64,000 bases of DNA from Paenibacillus sp. J2TS4 (GCF_018403245.1 NZ_BOSH01000001.1:868001-932000); one strand, 5' to 3'. Positions 18,633 to 27,872 are shown, counted from the first letter of the stretch. Notes: a model not told the origin generated them from the sequence alone. A program made the numbers and translations.

Positions 18633-18690
18633 TTGACAACAATCGGGTAACGTCTCTATACTGTAAGCGTAAACATCATGATGTTATTAT
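18633..18690 (+). promoter_or_regulatory. SigA promoter with the same palindromic operator, upstream of the ABC importer
   Basis: TTGACA (18633-18638), an 18-nt spacer and TATACT (18657-18662) are followed by the palindrome AACATCATGATGTT (18672-18685). The 20 bp 18671-18690 are identical to 13431-13450. A GTGCA-type repeat core (TTTGCAAAAATGCATTGAC) overlaps the -35. Confidence 0.85.
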
Positions 18691-18794
18691 GAATGTCAAA
18701 ATGGCTAAAAGCAGCTTGATGGCTTTGCGGCCGGTTTTTAACCGCATTCCTGGCATCGGATGGTTGTTATAAAGATCATAGGGAGGGTTTCAGA

Positions 18795-20099
18795 ATGACA
18801 AGAAACAGAAAATCAGCATTCGCCTTAACGTTGGCAGGCGTCATGCTTCTGGGCACCGCTTGCGGCAGCGGCGGCGGAAGCGGAACAGATGGCGGCTCCA
18901 AGGACGGCTCGAAGGGCGGCTCGAAGGGCGGGCAGAAGGATGTATCGATCAGCTTCATCCACTGGCGTGGAGAGGACGCGAAAGTATTCGCCACGCTGAT
19001 CGAGAAGTTCGAGAGTGAAAATCCGGGAATTAAAGTGAAGATGGATATTTATCCATCCGAGCAATACCAGTCTACAGCGCAAGCCAAGCTGCTGGACGGA
19101 ACGACGGGAGATGTGTTTGCCGCTTTCCCAGGCGCTCAGTTCGAAGCGATTGCCAAAGCGGGGCTGTTCACGGATTTGACCAACGAGCCATTCGTCAGCA
19201 ACTATAACGAGAACCTGATTCAAGTCGGGGTCAAAGATGGCAAGCAGCTGGCTATTCCGCTGCAGCTCGTCTACAACATGCCTATCTATAACGTCGGTAT
19301 TTTCGAAAAATACAATCTCGAGCCGCCTAAAGATTGGGAAGGTTTTCTGGAGGTTAGTGAAAAGCTGAAAGAAAACGGAATCACTCCGATTGCGTTCCCT
19401 GGATCGGATATCGGGCCGGGTCAGTTTATGAATCCGATGATGATGAATAATGCGCCGGACGAAGACATTTTCCAGAAGCTGGAGGCCGGGGAGGCCAAGC
19501 TGACAGAGGATTGGTGGCTCAAGACTCTGGAGCAATTCAAGGAATTGAATGATAGAGGCTATTTCCAGAAAGACTCGCTAGGTACGAAGAAAGACGCTGC
19601 CGGCGCTTTGTTTGCCCAAGAGAAAGCCGCCATGCTGGCAACCGGTTCGTACATGCTGGCTACCAACAAGGAGCAGAATCCGAATCTGAAACAGCAATTG
19701 CTCGCGCCGATCACGGTACCCGCAGATGAGGCTCAGTACGAAGGAATTCACACCACGACGTTCATGCTGGCTTTGAACAGCAAATCCAAGCATGCGGAGG
19801 AAGCCAAGAAATTCATTGAATTTTTGAGCCGCAAAGACATTGCCGGGGAGTACGCCAACGAAACCGGGCAGCACGTGACGGTTGAGGGCGTCGAATACAC
19901 ATCGCAGGAATTGCAGGATACTGCGGTATGGATGGATAAGAAAACGCGTTTCCAGCCCCGTTATTTTATAATGAACGGCGAAATTCAGAAAGCCGTCACC
20001 AACTCGATCCAGGCGGTGCTCGCCGGAATTGATCCGGAAAAAGCCGCCCAGGAAGCCCAGGCTGTCGTCGATCAGCAGTTGAAACTGGCCAATAAGTAA
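18795..20099 (+). CDS. ABC transporter substrate-binding lipoprotein (CUT1; probably SQ or SQ-glycerol)
   Basis: A 434-residue lipoprotein. The signal peptide ends in the lipobox LLGTAC, followed by a Gly/Ser/Lys-rich linker (about residues 25-48) that tethers it to the membrane. The body is a family-1 solute-binding fold: ISFIHWRGEDAKVFATLIEKFE, and later WEGFLEVSEKLKENGITPIAF and KKFIEFLSRKDIAGEY. AGGGAGGG stands before the ATG. It is first in a transcript with two permeases and the sulfoglycolytic enzymes. Specificity for sulfoquinovose or its glyceryl glycoside is inferred from context; SmoF plays this part in Agrobacterium. Confidence 0.88.
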   Translation: MTRNRKSAFALTLAGVMLLGTACGSGGGSGTDGGSKDGSKGGSKGGQKDVSISFIHWRGEDAKVFATLIEKFESENPGIKVKMDIYPSEQYQSTAQAKLLDGTTGDVFAAFPGAQFEAIAKAGLFTDLTNEPFVSNYNENLIQVGVKDGKQLAIPLQLVYNMPIYNVGIFEKYNLEPPKDWEGFLEVSEKLKENGITPIAFPGSDIGPGQFMNPMMMNNAPDEDIFQKLEAGEAKLTEDWWLKTLEQFKELNDRGYFQKDSLGTKKDAAGALFAQEKAAMLATGSYMLATNKEQNPNLKQQLLAPITVPADEAQYEGIHTTTFMLALNSKSKHAEEAKKFIEFLSRKDIAGEYANETGQHVTVEGVEYTSQELQDTAVWMDKKTRFQPRYFIMNGEIQKAVTNSIQAVLAGIDPEKAAQEAQAVVDQQLKLANK

Positions 20100-20124
20100 C
20101 TGGCAGCACCCGACTTGGAAGGGG

Positions 20125-20150
20125 GCGGTTTCCGGCATTCGCCGGACCGC
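20125..20150 (+). other. Stable hairpin between binding-protein and permease genes
   Basis: GCGGT...CCGGC-ATTC-GCCGG...ACCGC forms a strong stem 26 nt after the binding-protein stop, without a T run. Such hairpins commonly protect the upstream message and raise the ratio of binding protein to permease. Confidence 0.55.
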
Positions 20151-20238
20151 TGTCCTTCTGTCGCGGACGATTTATCGCTTCGTATGCACCCGGAAGTGAT
20201 AAAAAAGGGGGGAGCTGCAAACCCGCAGGAGGTCACCG

Positions 20239-21114
20239 ATGAAAACTAGCAAAGCGATTTATTTGTTTCTTTTACCAGGCATGCTGCTGTATTTGATTTT
20301 CTTTGTTTATCCGACGCTTAGCGGCTTGTACTATTCTTTTACCGATTGGGACGGTCTGTCCCCGGAGTACAGCTTTGTCGGGATCGATAATTATACGAAT
20401 ATGATTTCTAATGATCTAGTTTTTACGAAAGCGCTGGGCAACAATCTGAAGTTTATGTTTAGCGTAGTTATCGTTCAAACCGCTTTATCGCTCCTCTTGG
20501 CCGTTTTGCTGGTGAAGAACTCCAAAGGCAGCGTGTTTTTGCGGGCACTGTATTTCTTCCCTACGATTATCGCGTCGATTTCCGTCGCTTTTATCTGGTC
20601 GTTTATGTACGATCCGAACATGGGACTGATCAACCGCACGCTCAGCGCCATCGGTCTGGATGCCCTGGCCATGAACTGGATTGGCAACATGGACATTGCC
20701 ATTTACTCCATCGCCTTCGTGCAGGTATGGGCGCATACCGGGCAAATGATGGTCGTCTTTATCGCCGGACTTCAAGCCATACCGGAGGATCTGTACGAAG
20801 TAGCCCGGATTGAAGGGGCTACCCGCCTGCAAACCTTCAAGAGAATCACCTGGCCGCTGATCGCGCCTTCTGCGACGATCGTTGTCGCTTATACGACCAT
20901 CCAATCTTTCAAGGCGTTCGATCTTATCTTTGCCATGACCGGCGGCGGTCCCGCTTATTCTACGGAAATATTGTCGACGTTCCTATATCATACGGCGTTC
21001 CAAAATTATAAATTTGGCTATGCCTCGGCCGGTTCCGTCATTTTCATGTTTATTATTGCCCTCATTACGCTGCTGCAGTTCCGTATTTTGAGAGGCAGCA
21101 AGGTTTCTTACTAG
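20239..21114 (+). CDS. ABC transporter permease 1 (CUT1, MalF-like)
   Basis: A 291-residue inner-membrane permease with six hydrophobic helices. The EAA loop that docks the ATPase is EVARIEGATRLQTFKRITWPLI near residue 185. AGGAGG lies 8 nt before the ATG. It is 12 nt from the second permease gene. No ATPase gene occurs in the locus, so a shared MsmX/MsmK-type ATPase elsewhere must energise it. Confidence 0.93.
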   Translation: MKTSKAIYLFLLPGMLLYLIFFVYPTLSGLYYSFTDWDGLSPEYSFVGIDNYTNMISNDLVFTKALGNNLKFMFSVVIVQTALSLLLAVLLVKNSKGSVFLRALYFFPTIIASISVAFIWSFMYDPNMGLINRTLSAIGLDALAMNWIGNMDIAIYSIAFVQVWAHTGQMMVVFIAGLQAIPEDLYEVARIEGATRLQTFKRITWPLIAPSATIVVAYTTIQSFKAFDLIFAMTGGGPAYSTEILSTFLYHTAFQNYKFGYASAGSVIFMFIIALITLLQFRILRGSKVSY

Positions 21115-21126
21115 GAGGGGTGTCTG

Positions 21127-21942
21127 ATGGTGCTTAAATGGGGAAAACGATTGATCCTGCTACTATTTGCTGTCCTGATTATTATACCGGTATCTCTGGT
21201 ATTCATCACATCGTTTAAGCAATCGACGGAATTTTATTCCAATCCGGTCGGCTTGCCCAAGCAGTTCACATGGGACAGCTATCTGGAAATGTTTCAACAG
21301 CAATCGATGGGCCTGTATTTTATGAACAGTGTGGTGGTGACGGTCTCCACTGTGTTCTTCATTCTGTTCTTCTCCACCATGATCGCTTATGCCATCATGC
21401 GAATCGGAGGCAAAAAAGGCTTTATCGTTTACGGTTTGTTCGCCTTGGGCATGATGGTTCCGTCCCAGGTCAACATGATTCCGCTCTATGCGCTCGTCTA
21501 CAAGCTGAAGATGACCAATAGCCTGACCGGACTCATTATCGTCTCTATTGCGGTCTATCTTCCTGTCGCCGTCTTCATCATTTCCGGCTTTATGAGCTCC
21601 ATGTCGAAGGAATTGCTGGAAGCGAGCAATCTGGACGGGGCCAACGAGTGGGTCATGTACCGCAAGGTGGTTTTACCCATATCGATGCCATCTGTAGCAG
21701 CGACCGCTATATTCTTGTTCGTGATGGTCTGGAACGACCTGCTGTACCCACTGCTGTTCATTACAGAAAAAACGAAAAAGACGATTCCGCTGGCATTATT
21801 GCAATTTCAGGGGGAATATGTAACCAACTTCCCCGCCATTTTCGCCGGTGTCGTCATCGCTTCCGGGCCGATGGTTCTGGCTTATGTGCTCTTGCAGCGC
21901 TATTTTGTAGCCGGAATGACTGCCGGAGCGGTCAAAGGATAA
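21127..21942 (+). CDS. ABC transporter permease 2 (CUT1, MalG-like)
   Basis: A 271-residue permease with an N-terminal helix, the typical periplasmic-side FYSNPVGLPKQFTWDSYLEMF, and the EAA loop EASNLDGANEWVMYRKVVLPIS. Six helices and the C-terminal QRYFVAGMTAGAVKG are standard for MalG-type proteins. AGGAGGGG precedes the start. It forms the translocation pore with permease 1. Confidence 0.93.
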   Translation: MVLKWGKRLILLLFAVLIIIPVSLVFITSFKQSTEFYSNPVGLPKQFTWDSYLEMFQQQSMGLYFMNSVVVTVSTVFFILFFSTMIAYAIMRIGGKKGFIVYGLFALGMMVPSQVNMIPLYALVYKLKMTNSLTGLIIVSIAVYLPVAVFIISGFMSSMSKELLEASNLDGANEWVMYRKVVLPISMPSVAATAIFLFVMVWNDLLYPLLFITEKTKKTIPLALLQFQGEYVTNFPAIFAGVVIASGPMVLAYVLLQRYFVAGMTAGAVKG

Positions 21943-21986
21943 CCGTTTGCCGCAGGGCAAGGTCACACAGAAGGAGGACAATAACG

Positions 21987-23345
21987 ATGCTGACAATGAA
22001 TTTGGCTTTTCTCCCCTTGGCTAGGCCAACATTTGATATAGAAACGGCCAATACTTATTTTGCTCAATCGTGCGAGCTGCTTAAGCAGCAGGTGGATGGC
22101 TGTCGTTTGCCGGAGGGATTGCTGATGTCTCCGGAGGAGGCAGGCGCCTTCCTGCGTCAAGCAGCAGCTGAGACAGAGCTGGATGCGGTCCTTGTTCAGG
22201 CCACTACATTCATCGACGCCAGATTCATTCTGGAGATTATGGATGCGACAGAGGCGCCGATCTTGCTGTGGGGCGTTCGCGAGCCTCGCGTTAACGGTAC
22301 CCGTCTATCGTTGAACTCGATGACAGGAATTAATAATTTGGCGAATTCATTAGTGGCCAAGGGCCGCAAATTCGCGCTGCTGTTCGGCAATCCGGCAGAG
22401 GAAGCACTGGCTCGCGAGCTCGGCAGCCAACTGAAGGTGCTTTCGCTCGTCCGTCAGCTGAGCCGTTTAAAAATCGGCGTGATCGGCGACCAGCCGGATG
22501 GCTTCCTGTTCTCAGGCGCTGATGCGGGCATGCTGGCCAAGCTGGGGCCGCAAATAGTGGAGCTGGATCTTCGGCAGGCGTTCGATCGCGCTAATGAATT
22601 AAGCGAAGCGGAGGCGCAGGCGGCGGTTGAAGCCGTCTCCGGTCAAGTTAAGGGACTGGAGCTGATACCGCCGGAAGGCGTAATGAAATTCGCGCGCTTC
22701 CAAACCGCGCTGCAGCAGCAAATTCAGGAGCTGGGCATTGCGATGGTCGCTGTCCGTTGCTGGCCGGAATTTTTCACAGATTATGGGGCAGCCGCCTGCT
22801 CGACCGTTTCCAGTCTAATCGATCAAGGGGTGATGGCCTCTTGTGAAGCGGATATTCATGGAGCGATTACGATGCACATCCAGCGGCAGCTCTGCGGAAG
22901 CGCCCCGTATTTGGGCGACCTCGTTCATATCGATGAGACGAAGGATTCGGGCGTGTTCTGGCATTGCGGAGCGGGAGCCTTCTCGCTGGCACGGCCGGAT
23001 ACGGGAGCGGTGGCCGGCTTGCATCCGAACCGCAAGCTGGGCTTTACTCTTGAATTTGGCCTGAAGCCGGGGGAGGTATCCATTCATCGTCTGGGGCCGG
23101 ATCCGAGCCGCCCCGGGGAGTATCGGATGTTGATGATGAAGGGCGACGCGCTCGACGAGCCGCAGAAATTCTGGGGAACGAGCGTGGAGGTCGGCTTCCG
23201 CCAGCCGGTTGTGCCCTTGATGAAAGAACTGATGAGGCAAGGTTTTGAGCCGCACTACTCGTTAGTGTACGCCGATATCAACGAAGAAATGAACATACTG
23301 TGCGATTGGCTGGACATTCGTCCGGTCGTGCTTGGAGAGGCGTGA
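21987..23345 (+). CDS. L-fucose/L-arabinose isomerase-like protein; probable sulfoquinovose isomerase
   Basis: A 452-residue member of the L-fucose/L-arabinose isomerase superfamily. The core segment RCWPEFFTDYGAAACS, then GVMASCEADIHGA, contains the Glu and Asp that bind the catalytic metal in this fold, and FWHCGAGAFSLA follows. In context it should convert sulfoquinovose to 6-deoxy-6-sulfofructose, as reported for isomerases of this family in some sulfoglycolytic clusters (instead of YihS). The ATG at 21987 has AAGGAGG 9 nt upstream; the frame extends further up but overlaps the permease gene without a ribosome site. It is 44 nt after permease 2. Confidence 0.82.
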   Translation: MLTMNLAFLPLARPTFDIETANTYFAQSCELLKQQVDGCRLPEGLLMSPEEAGAFLRQAAAETELDAVLVQATTFIDARFILEIMDATEAPILLWGVREPRVNGTRLSLNSMTGINNLANSLVAKGRKFALLFGNPAEEALARELGSQLKVLSLVRQLSRLKIGVIGDQPDGFLFSGADAGMLAKLGPQIVELDLRQAFDRANELSEAEAQAAVEAVSGQVKGLELIPPEGVMKFARFQTALQQQIQELGIAMVAVRCWPEFFTDYGAAACSTVSSLIDQGVMASCEADIHGAITMHIQRQLCGSAPYLGDLVHIDETKDSGVFWHCGAGAFSLARPDTGAVAGLHPNRKLGFTLEFGLKPGEVSIHRLGPDPSRPGEYRMLMMKGDALDEPQKFWGTSVEVGFRQPVVPLMKELMRQGFEPHYSLVYADINEEMNILCDWLDIRPVVLGEA

Positions 23346-23353
23346 CTATTAGG

Positions 23354-24583
23354 ATGATGGAGAAACCTACTGGCATTAGGCAACGTAACCGCCTGCGGGT
23401 CGCCATCGCTCAAGTGGGCGGTCCGACGGCTGTTATCAATTGCAGCTTGCTCGGCTTTGTGAACGAGCTTCGCGAGCAATTTCAAGGCGAGGAAAATCGG
23501 CTGGAGCTGTTCGGTGTCGTCGATGGCATGTCTGGCTTATGCGAAGGCCGATTCTTCAAGCTGGATACGCGGCACTCGTTCGAATGGCTGAAGGATCAGC
23601 CCGGAGCGGCGCTTGGGGCCGGACGCAAGGCTTTGTCGCAGGAAGACCTGCTGTCCTGTCTGGAGTCCCTCCGGCGTCATGACATTCGCGCGTTGGCTCT
23701 GGCCGGAGGCAACGGGACGATGTGGGCTTGCCGCAGCATCGAGCAAGCGGCTAAGGAGCTGGGTTATGAGCTGCAGGTGATCGGAATCCCCAAGACGGTA
23801 GATAATGATATTCGGGTCACCGATCATACTCCGGGCTTCCCCAGCGCCGCGAAGTTCGTGGCTCATGCGATCCGGGATATTTGGGCCGATCTTCAATCGA
23901 TGAGAAATTTCGAGCAGGTGCGCGTCATCGAGACGATGGGCCGCAATGTAGGTTGGTTAAGCGCCGCATCCGGCTACTTTAAAGAAAAAGAAGAAGATGC
24001 GCCGCATTTGATCTACATTCCGGAGAAGCCCTTTGATTTTGAGCGAATGGTGAAAGAGGTTAAAGATGTTTACGAGGAGTTGGGCTGCTGTCTGGTCGTG
24101 GCCAGCGAAGGATTGAAGGATGCCGATGGGCAGCCGATTCGGGCGCAGGGGATTGCCAATGGGAAAAAAAACGGTCAAGGTTTGCAGGCGCTGGGAGGAA
24201 TCGGGTCCACAATTGCAGAAACGATTAGTAAAGAGCTGGGATTAGCCTGCCGCTATGAAAATTTGGGCATCTTGCAGCGCTGCGCGTCATTCGCTGTCTC
24301 GCAGCAGGACCAGATCGAGGCCGAGGCGGTCGGACGAAGAGCAGCAAGCCTGCTGCTGGAAGGAGCCAGCGGATGTATGGTGACGATCGTCCGCTTGAGC
24401 GATCAACCTTACAGATGGGATGTCGATTCGGCGCCGTTCGATGAGGTAGCCGGGATCGAACGCAACTTTGATCCACTCGATCTGTCCGCCGGCGGACGAA
24501 TCAGTGAGCGGCATAAAGCGTGGCTCAAGCCTTTTATCGGGCAGAAGGCGCCTTATAGACGATTGAATCTCAGCTCGGTATGA
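23354..24583 (+). CDS. sqiK: PfkA-type sugar kinase; probable sulfofructose kinase
   Basis: A 409-residue PFK-A family kinase predicted to phosphorylate 6-deoxy-6-sulfofructose at C1. Motifs are GGNGT (118-122), PKTVDND (146-152, catalytic D150 and D152) and MGR (195-197). G121 with K147 is the ATP-using, group-III-like pattern; PPi enzymes have Asp at the first position. Two changes stand out. N120 replaces the usual Asp or Glu, and I306 stands where His249 of E. coli PfkA holds the 6-phosphate, while R300 matches Arg243. An altered phosphate pocket fits a sulfonate-bearing substrate. The start at 23354 follows GGAGAGG and lies 8 nt after the isomerase stop. The symbol is by analogy to sulfo-EMP2. 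Confidence 0.75.
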   Translation: MMEKPTGIRQRNRLRVAIAQVGGPTAVINCSLLGFVNELREQFQGEENRLELFGVVDGMSGLCEGRFFKLDTRHSFEWLKDQPGAALGAGRKALSQEDLLSCLESLRRHDIRALALAGGNGTMWACRSIEQAAKELGYELQVIGIPKTVDNDIRVTDHTPGFPSAAKFVAHAIRDIWADLQSMRNFEQVRVIETMGRNVGWLSAASGYFKEKEEDAPHLIYIPEKPFDFERMVKEVKDVYEELGCCLVVASEGLKDADGQPIRAQGIANGKKNGQGLQALGGIGSTIAETISKELGLACRYENLGILQRCASFAVSQQDQIEAEAVGRRAASLLLEGASGCMVTIVRLSDQPYRWDVDSAPFDEVAGIERNFDPLDLSAGGRISERHKAWLKPFIGQKAPYRRLNLSSV

Positions 24584-24614
24584 ATCGTATAGACACGCTC
24601 TGGAGAGGGGTTTA

Positions 24615-25349
24615 ATGATGGAACCGATGTTGAATCCGAAGCTGCCGATACCGTTGTATCATCAGCTGAAGGAAATTTTTGACGCTAAAATAGAAAACGG
24701 AGAATGGCAGCCGGGTCAGCTTATCCCGACGGAGAATGAGTTGATCGCACTCTATCAAGTAAGCCGGACTACCGTCCGCGAGGCAGTGACGGCGCTGGTC
24801 AACGAAGGGAAGCTGGAAAAGAAGCAGGGGCGAGGCACGTTGGTGTGTAAGCCAAAGCTCGTCGAGCGCCTGGGGAGATTGACAGGCTTTACCGAGGAGA
24901 TGATGGCCAAAGGCTTTGCGCCCAGCGCCAAAGTGCTGGAAATCGGGGAGGTTGATCCTCCGGCGATCGTGAAAGACCGTTTGCTCGGCGGCAAGGAAGA
25001 GAAAGTGCTTCATATTCGCCGGATTCGGCTGGCGAACGGGGAGCCGATTGCGATTGAAAGAACGTATTGGCCGCTTGAGATCGGGCGCTGGTTCTTGCAG
25101 GAGGATTTGGAGAATATCGCTTTTTATACGGTGCTGGAGCAAAAGGGAATTCAGCTGCGGGACGCCGATGAAGGAATCAGCTCGACAGCCGCCAGTAAAA
25201 AGGACGCCCAATTGCTCAACATCAAAGAGCGTGATCCTCTGCTGCGAATGGAACGGGTGACGTATGCCCTGAACGGGATGCCGATCGAGTATACCTTTAC
25301 CGATTACCGCTCCGATCGCTATACTTACCGGGTTCACCTGCACCGGTAA
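24615..25349 (+). CDS. GntR-family regulator (HutC/UTRA type)
   Basis: A 244-residue repressor-type protein. The winged HTH, residues about 5-75, contains PLYHQLKEIFDAKIENGEW and SRTTVREAVTALVNEGKLEKK. The ligand-binding UTRA domain follows, from about residue 95 (GRLTGFTEEMMAKGFAPSA) to the end. GGAGAGGGG precedes ATG ATG, so the start is 24615 or 24618. Lying inside the catabolic operon, it is the natural candidate to bind the AACATCATGATGTT operators at both promoters and to be released by an SQ-derived metabolite. Confidence 0.92.
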   Translation: MMEPMLNPKLPIPLYHQLKEIFDAKIENGEWQPGQLIPTENELIALYQVSRTTVREAVTALVNEGKLEKKQGRGTLVCKPKLVERLGRLTGFTEEMMAKGFAPSAKVLEIGEVDPPAIVKDRLLGGKEEKVLHIRRIRLANGEPIAIERTYWPLEIGRWFLQEDLENIAFYTVLEQKGIQLRDADEGISSTAASKKDAQLLNIKERDPLLRMERVTYALNGMPIEYTFTDYRSDRYTYRVHLHR

Positions 25350-25423
25350 GCCGGTACGCGGTTTGGAGCATAAGAATGGACGAGGCAGCTTTAGACGATT
25401 TATGAAGAAACGGGGTTGGACAG

Positions 25424-26278
25424 ATGAAGTTGGTATCAGGGAAGGAATGGTTGGAGGACGCCAGAAAGCGTCAATATGCCATTGGGGCGTTCAGTGCCCA
25501 TAATGCGGATATGATTCAGGGCATACTCGAAGCCGCTGAGGAAGAAAAAGCTCCGGTATTGATTCAAATTGGCCAGCGGGCGATCCGTTACTGCGGGTTT
25601 GCGCCGCTTGTGGAAGCAATCCGCTTCTACGGACAACGGACAGATGTCCCGGTCATCATTCACCTGGATCATGGCAAAAGCTACGAGCAGGCCATCCAGG
25701 CCATTCAGGCGGGCTGCACTTCGGTCATGTATGACGGATCTCACTTGCCTCTTGCCGAGAATGCGGCTGTAACCAGACAAGTGGTGGCCGCGGCCCATGC
25801 CGTTAACGTCTCGGTAGAAGCCGAGCTGGGGAAAATCGCCGGCGTCGAGGACGATCTGTCCGTGGATGAGAAGGATGCGTTCCACACGGACCCGGCTGAA
25901 GCGCTGGAGTTCTATCAGGCGACCGGAATTGATTCGCTGGCCGCAGCCATTGGTTCGGCTCACGGGTTGTACAAAACCGAGCCCAAGCTGGACATCCCCC
26001 GATTGCGGACCATTGCGGATAAGCTGGGCATACCACTTGTACTGCATGGCGGCTCGGGGATTCCCGACGATCAAATCAGGCTCGCCATTGCTAACGGGAT
26101 TAGCAAAATTAATGTGGATACCGAGCTGCGAGCGGCTTATACGGACGGGGTGCGTGAAGCGTTGGAAGTGCATGGTCCCCAGCATGATGTCTATCCGCTG
26201 GGACGGATGGGGGCAGAGCGGGTAAAAGCGCTGGTTAAGCAAAAAATCCGCTTGTTCGGCAGCGCGGGCAAAGCATAA
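25424..26278 (+). CDS. sqiA: Class II (metal-dependent) aldolase; probable sulfofructose-1-phosphate aldolase
   Basis: A 284-residue FbaA/GatY-type class II aldolase. Zn ligands are visible in IIHLDHGKS, AAAIGSAHG and VLHGGSGIPD. The DHAP-phosphate loop is GGSG plus KINVDTELRAAYTDGVRE. In the locus it should split 6-deoxy-6-sulfofructose-1-phosphate into DHAP and 3-sulfolactaldehyde, the job done by class I YihT in E. coli. Class II SFP aldolases (SqiA) are known from sulfo-EMP2 clusters. A weak GGGG ribosome site lies upstream. An ordinary FBP or tagatose-1,6-bisphosphate aldolase is the alternative on sequence alone. Confidence 0.82.
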   Translation: MKLVSGKEWLEDARKRQYAIGAFSAHNADMIQGILEAAEEEKAPVLIQIGQRAIRYCGFAPLVEAIRFYGQRTDVPVIIHLDHGKSYEQAIQAIQAGCTSVMYDGSHLPLAENAAVTRQVVAAAHAVNVSVEAELGKIAGVEDDLSVDEKDAFHTDPAEALEFYQATGIDSLAAAIGSAHGLYKTEPKLDIPRLRTIADKLGIPLVLHGGSGIPDDQIRLAIANGISKINVDTELRAAYTDGVREALEVHGPQHDVYPLGRMGAERVKALVKQKIRLFGSAGKA

Positions 26279-26383
26279 CGGCACGAACCGCAGAAGCAGT
26301 CAAAGGAAGAAATAGTGGACGGAAGCCGGAAGCATCCAATGATGATTCAAACAACAAAGAAACGAAGGAGTGGGGAACTGACT

Positions 26384-27805
26384 ATGCTGAAGCATTATCC
26401 GCTTTTAATTAACGGGCAATGGTTGGAAACCGGGGAGACTCTGGAAGTGCTCAATAAATTTACAGGAGAAGCAATGGGAGCTGTATCCGTAGCCGGCAAA
26501 GAGCAGGTCGATCAGGCGGTGTTTGCGGCTTTGAAGGCTTTTCAGACGAACCCTCTGCCTCCCTATAGGCGTTATGAAATTTTGAAAAGGGCGAGCGAAT
26601 TGCTGCTTGCGCAAAAAGAAGACTTTGCGCATACGATTGCCGGAGAAGTCGGCAAGACGTGGAAGGAAGCTTTGGTGGAGGTAGAACGAACTGCCCAAAC
26701 CTTGGAAGTATCGGCTGAGGAGGCCAAGCGGATTCAAGGAGAAGGGGTTCCCGTCGAAGCGTCTCCCGGCGCGGAGAATAGAATCGCCTTTACGATCCGC
26801 GTTCCGGTCGGAGTCGTCTGCGCGATTGCGCCCTTCAACGTTCCGTTAAATTTGGTGGCACATAAGATCGGGCCGGCATTGGCCGCAGGGAATACGGTTG
26901 TGCTCAAGCCTGCCAGCGTAACGCCGATAGTGGCGCTTAAACTTGCCGGGCTGCTAGTCGAAGCCGGTCTTCCGCAAGGCTACTTGAACGTCGTCGTCGG
27001 CTCCGGCTCTACGGTCGGCGATTGGCTGGCCAAGGACGAACGGATCAGCTTATATACGTTCACCGGCAGCCCTTCCGTCGGCAGGCAGCTGAAGGCGGCG
27101 ACCGGCTTGCGCAAGGTGCTGCTGGAGCTGGGCAGCAACTCGGCAGTGATTGTCCATCAGGACGCCGATTTGGACCTTGCGATCAACATGTGCGTCGGCA
27201 AAAGCTTTGGCAACGCCGGGCAAGTATGCATCTCGGTGCAGCGCATTTATGTGCACCGCGAGGTTCATGATGAATTTGTCCGCCGTTTTGTCGAAGCGAC
27301 GAAGCAATTGCGTGTCGGTGACCCTTATGACAGTCAGACGGACATCGGTCCGATGATCAGTGAGAAGGAAGCGCAGCGGGCGGAAGCATGGGTAACGGAA
27401 GCGGTGGAACAAGGAGCGCTTCTGGGATGCGGAGGGACACGTGACGGAGCGCTTTTCCAGCCAACGGTATTGACCGGAGTACACGATGAAATGAAAGTTT
27501 CTTGTGAAGAATTGTTCGCTCCTGTAGTGGGCATTGCCGTCTACGACGATTTGGACGATTGCATTAGAAGGATTAACCTGTCGCGCTACGGTCTGCAGGC
27601 GGGAATTTTCACGACGAATATCAACACGGCGTTCAAGGCGGCCCGTGAGATTCATGTCGGGGGAGTTATGATTAACGACGCTTCCCAGTTCCGTGCGGAT
27701 CTGATGCCTTATGGAGGCGTCAAGGAAAGCGGATGGGGCAAAGAAGGACCAAAGTACGCGATTCAGGAAATGACGGAGGAGCGAATTATCGTCATGAATT
27801 TGTAA
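26384..27805 (+). CDS. NAD(P)-dependent aldehyde dehydrogenase; probable sulfolactaldehyde dehydrogenase
   Basis: A 473-residue ALDH superfamily member. The catalytic Cys is in NAGQVCISVQR, the general base Glu in LLELGSNSAVIV, and the Rossmann FTGSPSVGRQLKAATG and PFNVPLNLVAHKIGPALA are canonical. It resembles the lactaldehyde/succinate-semialdehyde group used for sulfolactaldehyde oxidation in other SQ pathways. The product would be sulfolactate for export. The ATG at 26384 is chosen for AGGAGTGGGG upstream; the frame's first ATG, 69 nt earlier, has none. It is the last gene before a strong terminator. Confidence 0.82.
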   Translation: MLKHYPLLINGQWLETGETLEVLNKFTGEAMGAVSVAGKEQVDQAVFAALKAFQTNPLPPYRRYEILKRASELLLAQKEDFAHTIAGEVGKTWKEALVEVERTAQTLEVSAEEAKRIQGEGVPVEASPGAENRIAFTIRVPVGVVCAIAPFNVPLNLVAHKIGPALAAGNTVVLKPASVTPIVALKLAGLLVEAGLPQGYLNVVVGSGSTVGDWLAKDERISLYTFTGSPSVGRQLKAATGLRKVLLELGSNSAVIVHQDADLDLAINMCVGKSFGNAGQVCISVQRIYVHREVHDEFVRRFVEATKQLRVGDPYDSQTDIGPMISEKEAQRAEAWVTEAVEQGALLGCGGTRDGALFQPTVLTGVHDEMKVSCEELFAPVVGIAVYDDLDDCIRRINLSRYGLQAGIFTTNINTAFKAAREIHVGGVMINDASQFRADLMPYGGVKESGWGKEGPKYAIQEMTEERIIVMNL

Positions 27806-27872
27806 TCAAGCTTGCGCTATGAACAGTGCTAAATGCCGCGGAATGGTTTGTAATGCTCAGATGTAACTACGA

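Noticed and set aside
25424-26278. Sulfo-TAL or sulfo-TK route
   Set aside because: No transaldolase or transketolase gene is present; a PfkA-type kinase plus class II aldolase points to an EMP-type route.
13609-27805. Ordinary maltose/alpha-glucoside or tagatose pathway
   Set aside because: The GH31 sequence keeps the SQ-specific Gln/Arg/Trp positions of YihQ. Enzyme order also fits sulfoglycolysis better, although the aldolase and kinase alone would not decide.
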